From positions 1-60,935 of the forward strand of contig CAIUMM010000005.1 in NCBI GenBank assembly GCA_903900265.1: a stretch of 60,935 nt of DNA, read 5' to 3'. Source of the stretch: an uncultured Pseudomonadota bacterium (GTDB lineage Bacteria > Myxococcota_A > UBA796 > SXON01). The notes below the pieces were generated by a model. The model saw only the letters and a program-made list of their open reading frames with translations. It was not told the origin of the DNA and searched no databases. A program made the position numbers and the translations under genes. Below are positions 38,001 through 45,812 of this stretch, piece by piece; positions within the stretch are counted from its first letter, which is position 1, and every line of letters begins with the position of its first letter.

Positions 38001-38405
38001 CAGTACGCGTTCCGAGGCCCGGTCGTGGTGCTCTGCGACGAAAACACAGCTTCCGACGGGGAAGCGTTCACCGAAGGCATCCGCAGGCTCGGCATCGGTA
38101 AGGTGATCGGCACCCGCACGTGGGGTGGCGAGATCTGGCTCTCGTCCAGCAACTTCCTCGTCGACGGCGGCATCGCGACCGCGGCGGAGTATGGCGTCTA
38201 CGGCCCAGAAGGCGCGTGGCTCATCGAAGGCCACGGCGTCGAGCCGGACGAGGTGGTCGACAACCTGCCCCACGCCACCTTCAATGGCAGTGACAAGCAG
38301 CTCGAGGCCGCGATGCGGTACCTGCAGGAAGAGCTCCTCCGGAACCCCGTCCAAGACGTCCCGCGCCCCGCGCTCCCCGACAAGAGCGACCCGAGCCAGA
38401 AGTAA
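35022..38405 (+). CDS. Tricorn-like S41 serine protease with beta-propeller
   Basis: An 1127-residue periplasmic or secreted protein with a signal peptide (about 1-21, ending ALAA). Residues about 30-560 carry WD40/TolB-like blades (PFLSPDGSMIAFSANYEG). A Lys/Asp-rich linker lies at about 568-610 (KKDGKKDSKKDRKNGKD). A C1-like helical region and PDZ (about 730-900) and the tricorn core S41 domain follow, with catalytic Ser1011 in DENTASDGEAF. Tricorn proteases degrade peptides made by other proteases. The length matches tricorn (about 1070) plus the linker. No tricorn aminopeptidase partner is next to it. Confidence 0.88.
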   Translation: MHRYSLVLSILLLLPLPAALAAPAPANEPNVGYYRQPSLRGDVLVFASEGDLWRGSVSGGRATRLTSHPGAESAPFLSPDGSMIAFSANYEGVQAAYVMPTAGGLPTRLTWDGARVNVVGWSRDAKVLVATDAESTLPCTQLIRVDPVTGAREVLPLAQAADGTYTDSGVLVFTRLAFQGSQTARYKGGTAQKLWRWDPAHPDIEATPLAADFDGTSKNPMAYNGRIYFLTDRDGTMNLWSMAEDGSAPKQLTHSKGWDIQSATLDSTPSGGTAGARIAYRVGADIHVLDIASTGAEGADTLVPFTLDSDLDQTREHWISSPMDWASSIDLAPNGEALSITARGGVWVIPKTPGRVVSLTNAPGVRWRSAEFAPDGKSVIGLSDASGEVELTEVPADGSADPTGLSKDGAVLRVEVEPSPDGSLIAHTDKNQRLWLYSRATGISSFVTSSAIDIPSTPTFSADGKMLAWVEPGANTLRQIHLQDIATGVQTTITTDRYDSWNPVFSPDGRWLYFLSDRNFVSSVDSPWGTYAPQPHFEHRAAIYALALQPDAISPFQPYDELRPKPAEETDAEPSKADKKVKASKPGKKDGKKDSKKDRKNGKDPDSDLPAILVDGLASRIWPVPVAPGNHAALSVSDGALYWTTSEGSGETAGTTLNSLAIGNEPPEVKVVAAAIDSYQLSRDGSRLLIVKDGAPNIVDAAPAEADLSKAAVDLSGWSFAVDPREEWRQMFVEAWRLERDYFYATNMHGVDWSAVLARYQPLVARVRSRAELSDLIGQMVSQLSALHTFVYGGDMRTGPDWIGQATLGAALSPVAGGVRIDRIYQSDPDLLERRSPLQVPGVDVQAGDVIHTVDHREVTTENALASALRSRAGHPVLLGYTRGSTEMKALVRPLDGAADQDLRYLDWEIERRNRVEREGGGKIGYVHLRAMGAADINEWTRSYFPVFNREGLIIDVRHNRGGNIDSWILGQLLRRPWFYWSQRIGAAPSWNMQYAFRGPVVVLCDENTASDGEAFTEGIRRLGIGKVIGTRTWGGEIWLSSSNFLVDGGIATAAEYGVYGPEGAWLIEGHGVEPDEVVDNLPHATFNGSDKQLEAAMRYLQEELLRNPVQDVPRPALPDKSDPSQK

Positions 38406-38416
38406 GGACCGGAGAA

Positions 38417-39712
38417 CTACCGGCTTCGCATCATCGCTTGCGCTTCATCGACGCGGTCTTCGGGGACGTAGACCCGCGCGATGTGACGCTCGTCTTGGTA
38501 GCGCTCGAAGATCCGCGTGGCGTCCTCCAAGGAGAGCACGCGCTCGAGGCAGCCGGGCTGACGCTGGACGACGTAGATACGAGGGGCCTTTTCGCGCTTC
38601 TGACCCATGACGTTGTAGCGAGAGAGCTTGCCGGTAGAGCTCGCCTGCAAGCAATCGATGCCCGCACCCGAGAGCACCGCGACGGCATCGTCGGTCTGCA
38701 CCTCTTGAAAGCTCCCGTGCAGCTCCAGCGCGCGCCGGTACGGACGACGCTCCACGATGCGGCGCGCCCACGGGTCGTCCGCGCCGCGCAAGTACGAGTG
38801 CAGGTGCACGTCATCGAGGTGCAGGTAGCCTTCCATGTCGGTCGGGAAGGGATAATTGACGACCGCGCTGGTGAAGTGGCGCTTCAGCATCTCTTCAAAG
38901 ACCACCGACTTGTGATGGAAATACACCATCACGAACATGTGGTAGCGCGCGATCATGAAGTCATCGAAGGCGTAGATCGCGCGATGGTCGAGCGCGAGGC
39001 TGACGGTGTCGTTCTGCACCTGAAACTCGAGGTTGCCGATCAGCCAACCCACGTCGATCTGCCCGTAGCGAGCCCCGGAGTAGTAGGAATCCCGCTGCAA
39101 GTAGTCGAGCCGGTCCACGTCCAGCTCGCTGGAGATCAGCTGCGAGAGCAGGCGGCGCCAGTCCAAGCCATCGACCACAAAAAAATCATCTTCGATGGCG
39201 ACTTCGTGGCTAACCAAGCCCGCGACGTGCCGCCCGGTGAAGGAGAAGTGCTCCGCGATGCAGGTCGCCAGCGAGCTCGCCGTCAAGATCCCGATGGTGT
39301 AGTCTTCGTGCGTCGCTTGCGCCGTTAGCCTGCCCGCCACAGCCTCCGGACTATACGCCTCGATCCTCAATGCATGCAGCGTCGGCATCGCGAATTCGGT
39401 GCAGTGCGAGAACGGTGCGTGCCCGAGATCGTGGCAGAGCGCCGCCAGCCGGACGCAAGCGCGCAGCTCGGCACGACGGCCCGCTGGGAGAAACCCACGC
39501 TCGGGCTTGACCACCGCGTCAAACGCACGACCCGCGAGCTCCATGACGCCTACGGAATGGGCGTAGCGACTGTGAACAGCCCCAGGAAAAGGCAGCTCAG
39601 AGAACCCCATTTGCTTGATACCACGCAGACGCTGCACGAACGGGTGATCGACCACGAACGCTTCGGCTTCGCTGACCTGCACCGCCCCATGGATGGGATC
39701 GCGCACCTCCAT
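38417..39712 (-). CDS. HD superfamily phosphohydrolase
   Basis: A 431-residue protein with an HD metal site: H52 (RYAHSVG), H94-D95 (CHDLGHAPFSH) and a later Asp in SELDVDRLDYLQRD. This is the layout of dGTPase/SAMHD-like and YdhJ-like phosphohydrolases. The first 15 residues (MEVRDPIHGAVQVSEAE) also match. Activity (dNTPase or other phosphate ester) cannot be decided. The ATG at 39712 follows GGAGG by five bases. Divergent from the PP2C gene. Confidence 0.88.
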   Translation of the reverse strand: MEVRDPIHGAVQVSEAEAFVVDHPFVQRLRGIKQMGFSELPFPGAVHSRYAHSVGVMELAGRAFDAVVKPERGFLPAGRRAELRACVRLAALCHDLGHAPFSHCTEFAMPTLHALRIEAYSPEAVAGRLTAQATHEDYTIGILTASSLATCIAEHFSFTGRHVAGLVSHEVAIEDDFFVVDGLDWRRLLSQLISSELDVDRLDYLQRDSYYSGARYGQIDVGWLIGNLEFQVQNDTVSLALDHRAIYAFDDFMIARYHMFVMVYFHHKSVVFEEMLKRHFTSAVVNYPFPTDMEGYLHLDDVHLHSYLRGADDPWARRIVERRPYRRALELHGSFQEVQTDDAVAVLSGAGIDCLQASSTGKLSRYNVMGQKREKAPRIYVVQRQPGCLERVLSLEDATRIFERYQDERHIARVYVPEDRVDEAQAMMRSR

Positions 39713-39732
39713 TCGGACCTCCGGGCCCCGCC

Positions 39733-41547
39733 GTGATAACCCCCCTCCCGCCGATGCGCCCGATTCCATGCGACTCTCCGCTCGCCGTAGGCGATGTGCT
39801 GCACCAAGCGGCGTTCGGCTTCGCTGTGGTCACCGAGGTGGACGCCGAGGGCGCGAGCGTGCGCTGGGAGACCGCAGGGAACCTGCACCCGACTTGGATC
39901 TCGCGCACCTCGCTCCGGGATGCGTACCACATCACGGAGCCCATCGGATTGCTCTGCCTGACGGTGCGCGACATCGAGCACGCCCGCCGCATGGCCGCCG
40001 CTGACGCGACCTGCGCGGTCGGTCGCCTGCTCCTCGACATCGGCCCCGCCGCGGCGGACGAGATCCAGGACTGGCTCGCCGCCCGCAGGATCGTACCCCG
40101 CCCGGAATTCGCGGCCTGGTGGGAGCGGATGACCCCGATCCTCCAAGCCGACGCGCGCTTCTGTGAAGAAGCCGCAGGTTGGAATGTCACAAAAGACGCG
40201 GTGTTCGCCGACCCCACGGTGCTCGTGCCCGATCCCCTGCCCGCCCCTGGTGCGTGGCCCGCGTCGGAAGGCCTCGCGCGTGCGGCAGCGATGGCGCGCG
40301 CCGTCGCCGGTTTACACGCCGCCGGCCAGACCATTGACGGCGGTCGTGAGGCGTTCCGTGTCGATGGCGAGACGATCACCGTGCGCGGCCGGGTGGGCGG
40401 ACGTCCCGAGGACGACGTGCTGCTGATTGGTCAAACGGTGCTGGAGCAGCTGATCGGCGCGCTCCCCAGCCCTACGCACTTACCCGTAGAAGACGTCCTG
40501 CAAAGCATCGGTGATCTGCTGCCAGACGCGCCGTTCGAGCTCTTCGGCGTGCTGGAGCAAGCGCTGACGCCCGACGCCGCGCTTCGGTACCCCGACGCCT
40601 TTACGCTGCTGCACGCCATCGAAGTCGCTGCGGCGACCGCGGCGCTGCGAGCACGCTTTCCGCACAACCCGGCCGCGCTGGTCGCGGCAGGCTTTGACAG
40701 CCACATCGGGATGACCCGCGCCGTGAGCGGGCAGGTCAATCAGGACGCGCTGGTGATCGTGGGCGATCCAAGCTGCGCGCTGCTCTGCGTAGCGGACGGC
40801 ATCTCGGTGTCCACGGCAGGTACGGGCGATCAAGCATCAAAGTTGCTCGCTGAGACCTTGAAATCGTGGTGGCGCGACCGCAGCGACACCCTGCGCGGTG
40901 TCTCCGCGGCCCGCGTCCACGCCGCGCTGCGCGATGTCCTGATCCGAGCCAACCGCGCCATCATCCAAGAAGCCACGAGGCTGGTCGGAGGCAAGCTCTC
41001 CCAGCACATCCCGATGGGCACGACCTTTGTCGTCGCGATCACCACGGGAAACCGGGTGCACCTCGCCTCGCTGGGGGATTCACGGGCTTGGCTGGTCTCA
41101 GCGACGGGCGCGAGCCTGCTCACCGCGGACCACAACTTGCAAGCCGTTGTGCTCCGCGAGCACCTCCAGGGCATCGAGTCGGAGTGGACCGATGAGCGAT
41201 TCGCGCTGACCGGGTACTGTGGGCATCTGGACGAAGACGGCCGATCTGCGCTCCCCCCGCTGTACACCCGCACGTTCACGTTGCTGCCCGGCGAGTGGGT
41301 CGTGATGGCGACCGACGGCTTCTCCGATTTTGCGCACGACGAAGATGCCGGCCTCGCAGGCATCCTCCGCAGCACGGTCACGCAGAGCGTGGGCCCCACG
41401 CCGGGCCGACGGGCGATGGACGTGGCGCGCCACGTCGTGCAGGCCGCCAATGATGGCGGAGGCGGCGACAACGTGACGGTACTCGCGTTCACACTCTACG
41501 CGGACGACCGCACGTCCAACAAAGACGATCACACGGACCCGAGGTAG
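39733..41547 (+). CDS. PP2C-family protein phosphatase with kinase-like remnant upstream
   Basis: A 604-residue protein. The C-terminal PPM/PP2C domain (about 322-590) has the metal aspartates D355 (ADG), D528 (TDG) and D579 (GGGDN), with VNQDALVIV and HLASLGDSRAW also present. It should be active. Residues about 180-297 resemble a kinase C-lobe that has lost its catalytic residues: ARAVAGLHAAGQTIDGG, DDVLLIGQTVLEQLIGALP, and FGVLEQALTPDAALRYPDAF. Residues 18-65 form an unknown beta-rich segment. Start is GTG 39733 or ATG 39754; neither has a clear ribosome binding site. It lies nine bases before the methyltransferase gene. Confidence 0.82.
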   Translation: MITPLPPMRPIPCDSPLAVGDVLHQAAFGFAVVTEVDAEGASVRWETAGNLHPTWISRTSLRDAYHITEPIGLLCLTVRDIEHARRMAAADATCAVGRLLLDIGPAAADEIQDWLAARRIVPRPEFAAWWERMTPILQADARFCEEAAGWNVTKDAVFADPTVLVPDPLPAPGAWPASEGLARAAAMARAVAGLHAAGQTIDGGREAFRVDGETITVRGRVGGRPEDDVLLIGQTVLEQLIGALPSPTHLPVEDVLQSIGDLLPDAPFELFGVLEQALTPDAALRYPDAFTLLHAIEVAAATAALRARFPHNPAALVAAGFDSHIGMTRAVSGQVNQDALVIVGDPSCALLCVADGISVSTAGTGDQASKLLAETLKSWWRDRSDTLRGVSAARVHAALRDVLIRANRAIIQEATRLVGGKLSQHIPMGTTFVVAITTGNRVHLASLGDSRAWLVSATGASLLTADHNLQAVVLREHLQGIESEWTDERFALTGYCGHLDEDGRSALPPLYTRTFTLLPGEWVVMATDGFSDFAHDEDAGLAGILRSTVTQSVGPTPGRRAMDVARHVVQAANDGGGGDNVTVLAFTLYADDRTSNKDDHTDPR

Positions 41548-41556
41548 GTTTTCGTT

Positions 41557-43455
41557 ATGGCTGACACCTTTCGCGAGGCCCTTTCCGAACGGGTCATCAT
41601 CTTCGACGGCGCCATGGGCACCGAGATCTACAAGCACGGCGTGTTCATCAACCGCTGCTACGACGAGCTGAACTTATCCCAGCCCGACATCGTCTCCGCG
41701 ATCCACGGCGAGTACCGAAAAGCCGGCGCCGACGTGCTCACCACCAACACGTTTGGCGCGAATCGCCTGCGACTTGGCGCATACGGGCTCGAAGATCGCG
41801 TGCGGGACATCAACGCTTCTGCGGTGCGACTCGCACGGGACGCCGCGCGGGACCGCTCCTGGGTCGCCGGCAGCATCGGCCCCACCGGCAGCTTGCTCGC
41901 CCCCGTCGGGCGAATCACCCCCGGGGACGCCTACACCGCGTTTCGGGAGCAAGCCGAGGTTCTAGCGACCTCGGGCGTCGATCTGTTCGTGTTGGAGACC
42001 TTCACCCACCTCGCCGAGCTGTGGCAGGCGGTGCGCGCCGTGCGATCGATCTCCGATCGTCCCATCGTCGCGAGCATGAGCTTCCCGTTCGTAGGTCCGG
42101 GCCAAGCGCAGCTGGAAGGCGACAGCCCCGAGGTCGCTGCGCGCACGGTGCGCAATTGGCCGATCGACGTGTTCGGCACGAACTGCTCGAACGGACCTCG
42201 CGGCGTACAGCACGCGCTGGAGCGGCTCGCTGCGGCCACCGACATGAAGCTGATCGCGATGCCCAACGCTGGCCTCCCGCAAGTGGTCGAAGGGCGCACG
42301 ATCTACCTTGCAGCTCCTGAATACATGGCCGAACACGCGCGTCGCTTCGTTCAGATCGGCGCGGCTATCGTCGGTGGGTGCTGTGGCACCACGCCGCAGA
42401 TGATCAAGGAGATCACCACCTTTGTCCGCACGGCCACCGCGGATGCGCGCACCCGCGTCGTGATGCAGTCGGCCGAACAAGCCGCCGCGGATGGCGCGGC
42501 GAGCGCAGGCGTCACTCCGACGCCCCCGGCCGAAAAGAGCGCGTTCGGCAAAAAGCTCTACAGCGGCGAGTTTTGCGTCTCGGTGGAGCTGGATCCTCCG
42601 CGCGGCATCGAAGCCCACAAGGCCGTCGAAGGCGCCAAGATGCTGCTCGCTGCCGGCATTGACGTCGTGAACATCGCCGATGGTCCGCGCGCCGTCGCCC
42701 GCATGGGTCCGTCCGCGCTCGCGCAGCTCGTGCGCCAACACAGCGGTATGGAGTCGGTGGTCCATTACTGCTGTCGCGACCGCAACCTGCTGGGCATGCA
42801 GATGGACCTGTTGGGAGCCAACGCCCTCGGCCTGAAGAACATCCTCGCCATCACCGGCGATCCGCCCAAGATGGGCACGTACCCGAACGCGACGGCGGTG
42901 TTCGACATCGACGCCATCGGCCTGATCACCTTCATCCAGATGATGAACCGCGGGCTGGACTTTTCAGGCGCGCCGATCGGCGGCAAGACCGAGCTGTTGG
43001 TCGGAGCGGGCTGCAATCCCGGACACGTAGACATCGACATCGAGGTCGAGCGCTTCGGGCGAAAGATCGCTGCCGGGGCCGAGTATTTCTTCAGCCAGCC
43101 GGTGTTCGATCCCGAGCTGCTGCTGCACTTCTTCGAGCGCACCGCGCACTTTCCCCGCGTGCCGTTCCTCGTCGGGATCATGCCGCTGGTCTCCTCGAAG
43201 AACGCCGAGTTCTTGCACAACGAAGTCCCGGGGATGCAGGTCCCCGACGCGATTCGCGCGCGGCTCGCCAACGCGGGCTCACGGGATGAGCAGCGCGAGA
43301 CGGGCATTCAGGTGGCGCGGGAGGCGCTCGCCGAGGTCGTCAACCACCCCCGCGTGAACGGCGTGTACGTCTACCCCCCGTTTGGGTCGTACTCGGCGGT
43401 GCTTCGCATCCTCGATGTGATCGCCGACCGGCGCGCTCGTCCTACGGTGGTTTGA
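41557..43455 (+). CDS. Bifunctional homocysteine S-methyltransferase / methylenetetrahydrofolate reductase
   Basis: A 632-residue YitJ-like fusion. Residues about 1-290 form a zinc-dependent homocysteine methyltransferase with zinc ligands C210 (TNCSNGP) and C275/C276 (GGCCGT). Residues about 330-630 form the MTHFR barrel, with SVELDPPRGI, HYCCRDRNLLGMQMDLLGA, LAITGDPPKMG and EYFFSQPVFDPE. It makes methyl-THF and methylates homocysteine. B12-independence is the usual inference for this architecture. Follows the PP2C gene by nine bases; AGGTAGG lies upstream. Confidence 0.93.
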   Translation: MADTFREALSERVIIFDGAMGTEIYKHGVFINRCYDELNLSQPDIVSAIHGEYRKAGADVLTTNTFGANRLRLGAYGLEDRVRDINASAVRLARDAARDRSWVAGSIGPTGSLLAPVGRITPGDAYTAFREQAEVLATSGVDLFVLETFTHLAELWQAVRAVRSISDRPIVASMSFPFVGPGQAQLEGDSPEVAARTVRNWPIDVFGTNCSNGPRGVQHALERLAAATDMKLIAMPNAGLPQVVEGRTIYLAAPEYMAEHARRFVQIGAAIVGGCCGTTPQMIKEITTFVRTATADARTRVVMQSAEQAAADGAASAGVTPTPPAEKSAFGKKLYSGEFCVSVELDPPRGIEAHKAVEGAKMLLAAGIDVVNIADGPRAVARMGPSALAQLVRQHSGMESVVHYCCRDRNLLGMQMDLLGANALGLKNILAITGDPPKMGTYPNATAVFDIDAIGLITFIQMMNRGLDFSGAPIGGKTELLVGAGCNPGHVDIDIEVERFGRKIAAGAEYFFSQPVFDPELLLHFFERTAHFPRVPFLVGIMPLVSSKNAEFLHNEVPGMQVPDAIRARLANAGSRDEQRETGIQVAREALAEVVNHPRVNGVYVYPPFGSYSAVLRILDVIADRRARPTVV

Positions 43456-43479
43456 GCGGCTACGCAGCGCCTCCGCTCA
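43453..43479. terminator. Inverted repeat spanning two convergent stop codons
   Basis: TGAGCGG (43453-43459) and CCGCTCA (43473-43479) form a 7-bp stem with a 13-base loop. The TGA stops of both converging genes are the outer ends of the arms. Possible shared terminator; no T-tract. Confidence 0.4.
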
Positions 43480-44502
43480 GCGAAAGGTCGATGCGACGGG
43501 CGCAGGCGTCCAGCCGTCCCCCCAAAGCGGCGCGAGCACGGCATCCGCCGAAGCGCGCTCGTACAGCAAGCCAAGCTGGGGAAACTCCGCGTCTTCGGCG
43601 GGCGTCTGCTCGGACAACGCGCGCTCCACGGCGTCTGGGGTCTGGCCCCACTCCCGCGCGAGGCGCTCCGCGGACGGATTCAGAAACGAAAATACGAGTA
43701 ATTCCGCGTACTCGTGCACCACAGGCTCATCCCAGTCCACAGCGGGCGTGACGCTCCGCACGTCCTGCATCTGCACGGTCAACTCCGCCAACCGGCGATC
43801 AAAACGCGCGCCGGAGATCCCCCCGCCTACCGCCGGGTTCTGATCGGGGACACCACGCATCAAGTGATCTTCGTGGCACCACATGCACCTCCCCGGCGGA
43901 CCCGCAGGACCTTCCGACGCAGCGATGCGCTCCCCATCGGCATCGTACACGACAAACCGCTGCTGACCGTTGGGCATCAGGTCGATGCGCTCCAGCTCGC
44001 CCACACGGAAACCATCCGCTTTGAAGGTGCCTGTTCCCTCCTCAACCGTAAACTCCACGGCACCACAACGCGGCGCGCAGCCCCCCGCAGGCAGGCGCAC
44101 CACCCGGCCAGTCTCGGTGAGCAGCGATGCCGTGACGTTGTAGGTCAACGCAGGCTCAGCGACGTCCACAAAGCGCGTCGGCGCGTCGACCATCCGGTAG
44201 TAGCGCTCGGGTTCATAGAGCGACAGCATCAGGAAACGCCCGAGATCGGCGCTCCCACGCAGGTCACGCTCCGAAGCCAGCTCCGCGTCGACCTCCGCGA
44301 TGACCTCAGGGTCCAGATCGCCGAAGGACACCGTCGCTTCATCCGCATCGCCGTCCCACACGATGTCTTCGGCCCGACTCCCCATCAACGAGAGCGCCCA
44401 TCGCAGACCTGCCTGCGCGATCTCTGGCGTCTCCCCTTCATAGCCGCGCACCCATCGGTAGGGAGCGACGTCCTGGGCAATGCAGCCCAGGAGGAAGATC
44501 AT
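43477..44502 (-). CDS. Lipoprotein with a CxxCH heme-type motif
   Basis: A 341-residue protein beginning MIFLLGC, an extremely short lipoprotein signal (Cys7). A single CMWCH motif (about residue 212, CMWCHEDHLM) would attach one c-type heme if exported. The rest has no recognised family. An earlier pair (GGCAPRCGAVEF) may be a disulfide. The gene is the last of a long minus-strand run and overlaps argH by four bases (ATGA). Confidence 0.65.
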   Translation of the reverse strand: MIFLLGCIAQDVAPYRWVRGYEGETPEIAQAGLRWALSLMGSRAEDIVWDGDADEATVSFGDLDPEVIAEVDAELASERDLRGSADLGRFLMLSLYEPERYYRMVDAPTRFVDVAEPALTYNVTASLLTETGRVVRLPAGGCAPRCGAVEFTVEEGTGTFKADGFRVGELERIDLMPNGQQRFVVYDADGERIAASEGPAGPPGRCMWCHEDHLMRGVPDQNPAVGGGISGARFDRRLAELTVQMQDVRSVTPAVDWDEPVVHEYAELLVFSFLNPSAERLAREWGQTPDAVERALSEQTPAEDAEFPQLGLLYERASADAVLAPLWGDGWTPAPVASTFR

Positions 44503-45812
44503 CGGGAGCGCTCTGCCGACCGCGTACCCGCTGCGCGCACCGCTGCGGCGCGCTCCGACAAGGCCCGCAGATCCGGCGCCGGAGCCCCGGGACGCTCGGC
44601 CGGCTGAAAGGTGCCGGCTTTGACCTGCTGCCCCACCTCACGGTACACCTCGCGAAACGGGCGCCCGGTGCGCTGGGCACGCGAAAAAGCCTCGCTGGTC
44701 GCGAACAGCTCTGGGTCGAGCGGCTGAATGCGCGGATGCAGCCCCTGCACCAGCAGAGCGGCGATGCGCACCGTCTGGAGGCCGATGGTCACGCCGCGCA
44801 GCAGCGGAGCCTTCGTATGCTGCAAGTCGCGGTGGTAGCCGCCCGGAAGCACCGTCAAATCCTCAATCTCTCGCTGCGCCGCACGTACGCGATGCACCTG
44901 ACCCCGAAGCAGCTCGGCTACGTCCGGGTTGCGCTTCTGCGGCATGATCGAGCTGCCCGTGGTCAGCGCATCGTCGAGGTTCAGCAGCGCAAACTCGGCA
45001 GATGTATACAGCGAAACATCCCACGCGAGCCGCCCGACGAGGTGCGCGGAGGCCGCGAACGCGCCCAACACCGCCGATTCGACCACCCCGCGGCTGAGCT
45101 GCGACGCGGTCACCGGCTCCTCCGCCCGCGAAAATCCGAGGTCGGCCGCCAACGCCGCTCGGCCCGAGGTCGAGCCCATGGGCAACGGCGAGCCGTAGCC
45201 CGCCGCAGATCCTAGCGGCGAGCGATCCGCGAGGTCAAACGCCGCGTCATAGAGCACCACCACATCGAGCAGCGCGCCGGCATAGCCGCCCGCCCACAGC
45301 GCATAGCTGGAGGGCATCGCACGCTGAAGGTGCGTGTAGCCCGTCAGCGGTTCGGGATGTGCTTTGGCAAACGCCAACAAATCACCGACCAGCGTCAGCG
45401 TCGCCTCGCGGCCCTCGACCACGCGCGCCTTCATCCACAGCCGAAGGTCGGTCAGCACCTGATCATTCCGCGAGCGCCCAGTGTGCAACTTGCCAGCTAC
45501 GGCGCCGACTCTCTCGGTCAGCAGCACTTCAACCGCAGTGTGTACATCCTCCAACGCGTGCGGAATGGTGAAAACACCCGCTGCGATATCGGCTGCGATC
45601 GTCGCTAATCCCGCCTTCAGCGTTTGAGCATCCTCCACGGACAACAGGCCCGCGCGCTCCTGGGCCGCGATCCACGCGAGGGACCCTCGGATATCTTCAG
45701 CCGCAAACGCCAAATCAGTGACAGGGTCTTCACCTACGGTGAACGCATCCAGCTGGCGCTGGGCTTCGCTCTGCTCGGCGGAACCTGCGCTCTTGTCCCA
45801 CAGTCGGCTCAT
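44499..45812 (-). CDS. argH: Argininosuccinate lyase
   Basis: A 437-residue enzyme that splits argininosuccinate into arginine and fumarate, cytoplasmic tetramer. Signatures are MSRLWDKSAG, HTGRSRNDQV, TGYTHLQRAMPSS and the fumarase-superfamily loop GSSIMPQKRNPD. The ATG at 45812 overlaps the M20 gene stop (ATGA), indicating coupled synthesis. ArgF and ArgG are not in the window. Confidence 0.95.
   Translation of the reverse strand: MSRLWDKSAGSAEQSEAQRQLDAFTVGEDPVTDLAFAAEDIRGSLAWIAAQERAGLLSVEDAQTLKAGLATIAADIAAGVFTIPHALEDVHTAVEVLLTERVGAVAGKLHTGRSRNDQVLTDLRLWMKARVVEGREATLTLVGDLLAFAKAHPEPLTGYTHLQRAMPSSYALWAGGYAGALLDVVVLYDAAFDLADRSPLGSAAGYGSPLPMGSTSGRAALAADLGFSRAEEPVTASQLSRGVVESAVLGAFAASAHLVGRLAWDVSLYTSAEFALLNLDDALTTGSSIMPQKRNPDVAELLRGQVHRVRAAQREIEDLTVLPGGYHRDLQHTKAPLLRGVTIGLQTVRIAALLVQGLHPRIQPLDPELFATSEAFSRAQRTGRPFREVYREVGQQVKAGTFQPAERPGAPAPDLRALSERAAAVRAAGTRSAERSR

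Noticed and set aside
41548..41556. SAM or cobalamin riboswitch ahead of the homocysteine methyltransferase gene
   Set aside because: Only nine bases separate it from the PP2C gene, leaving no room for a riboswitch.
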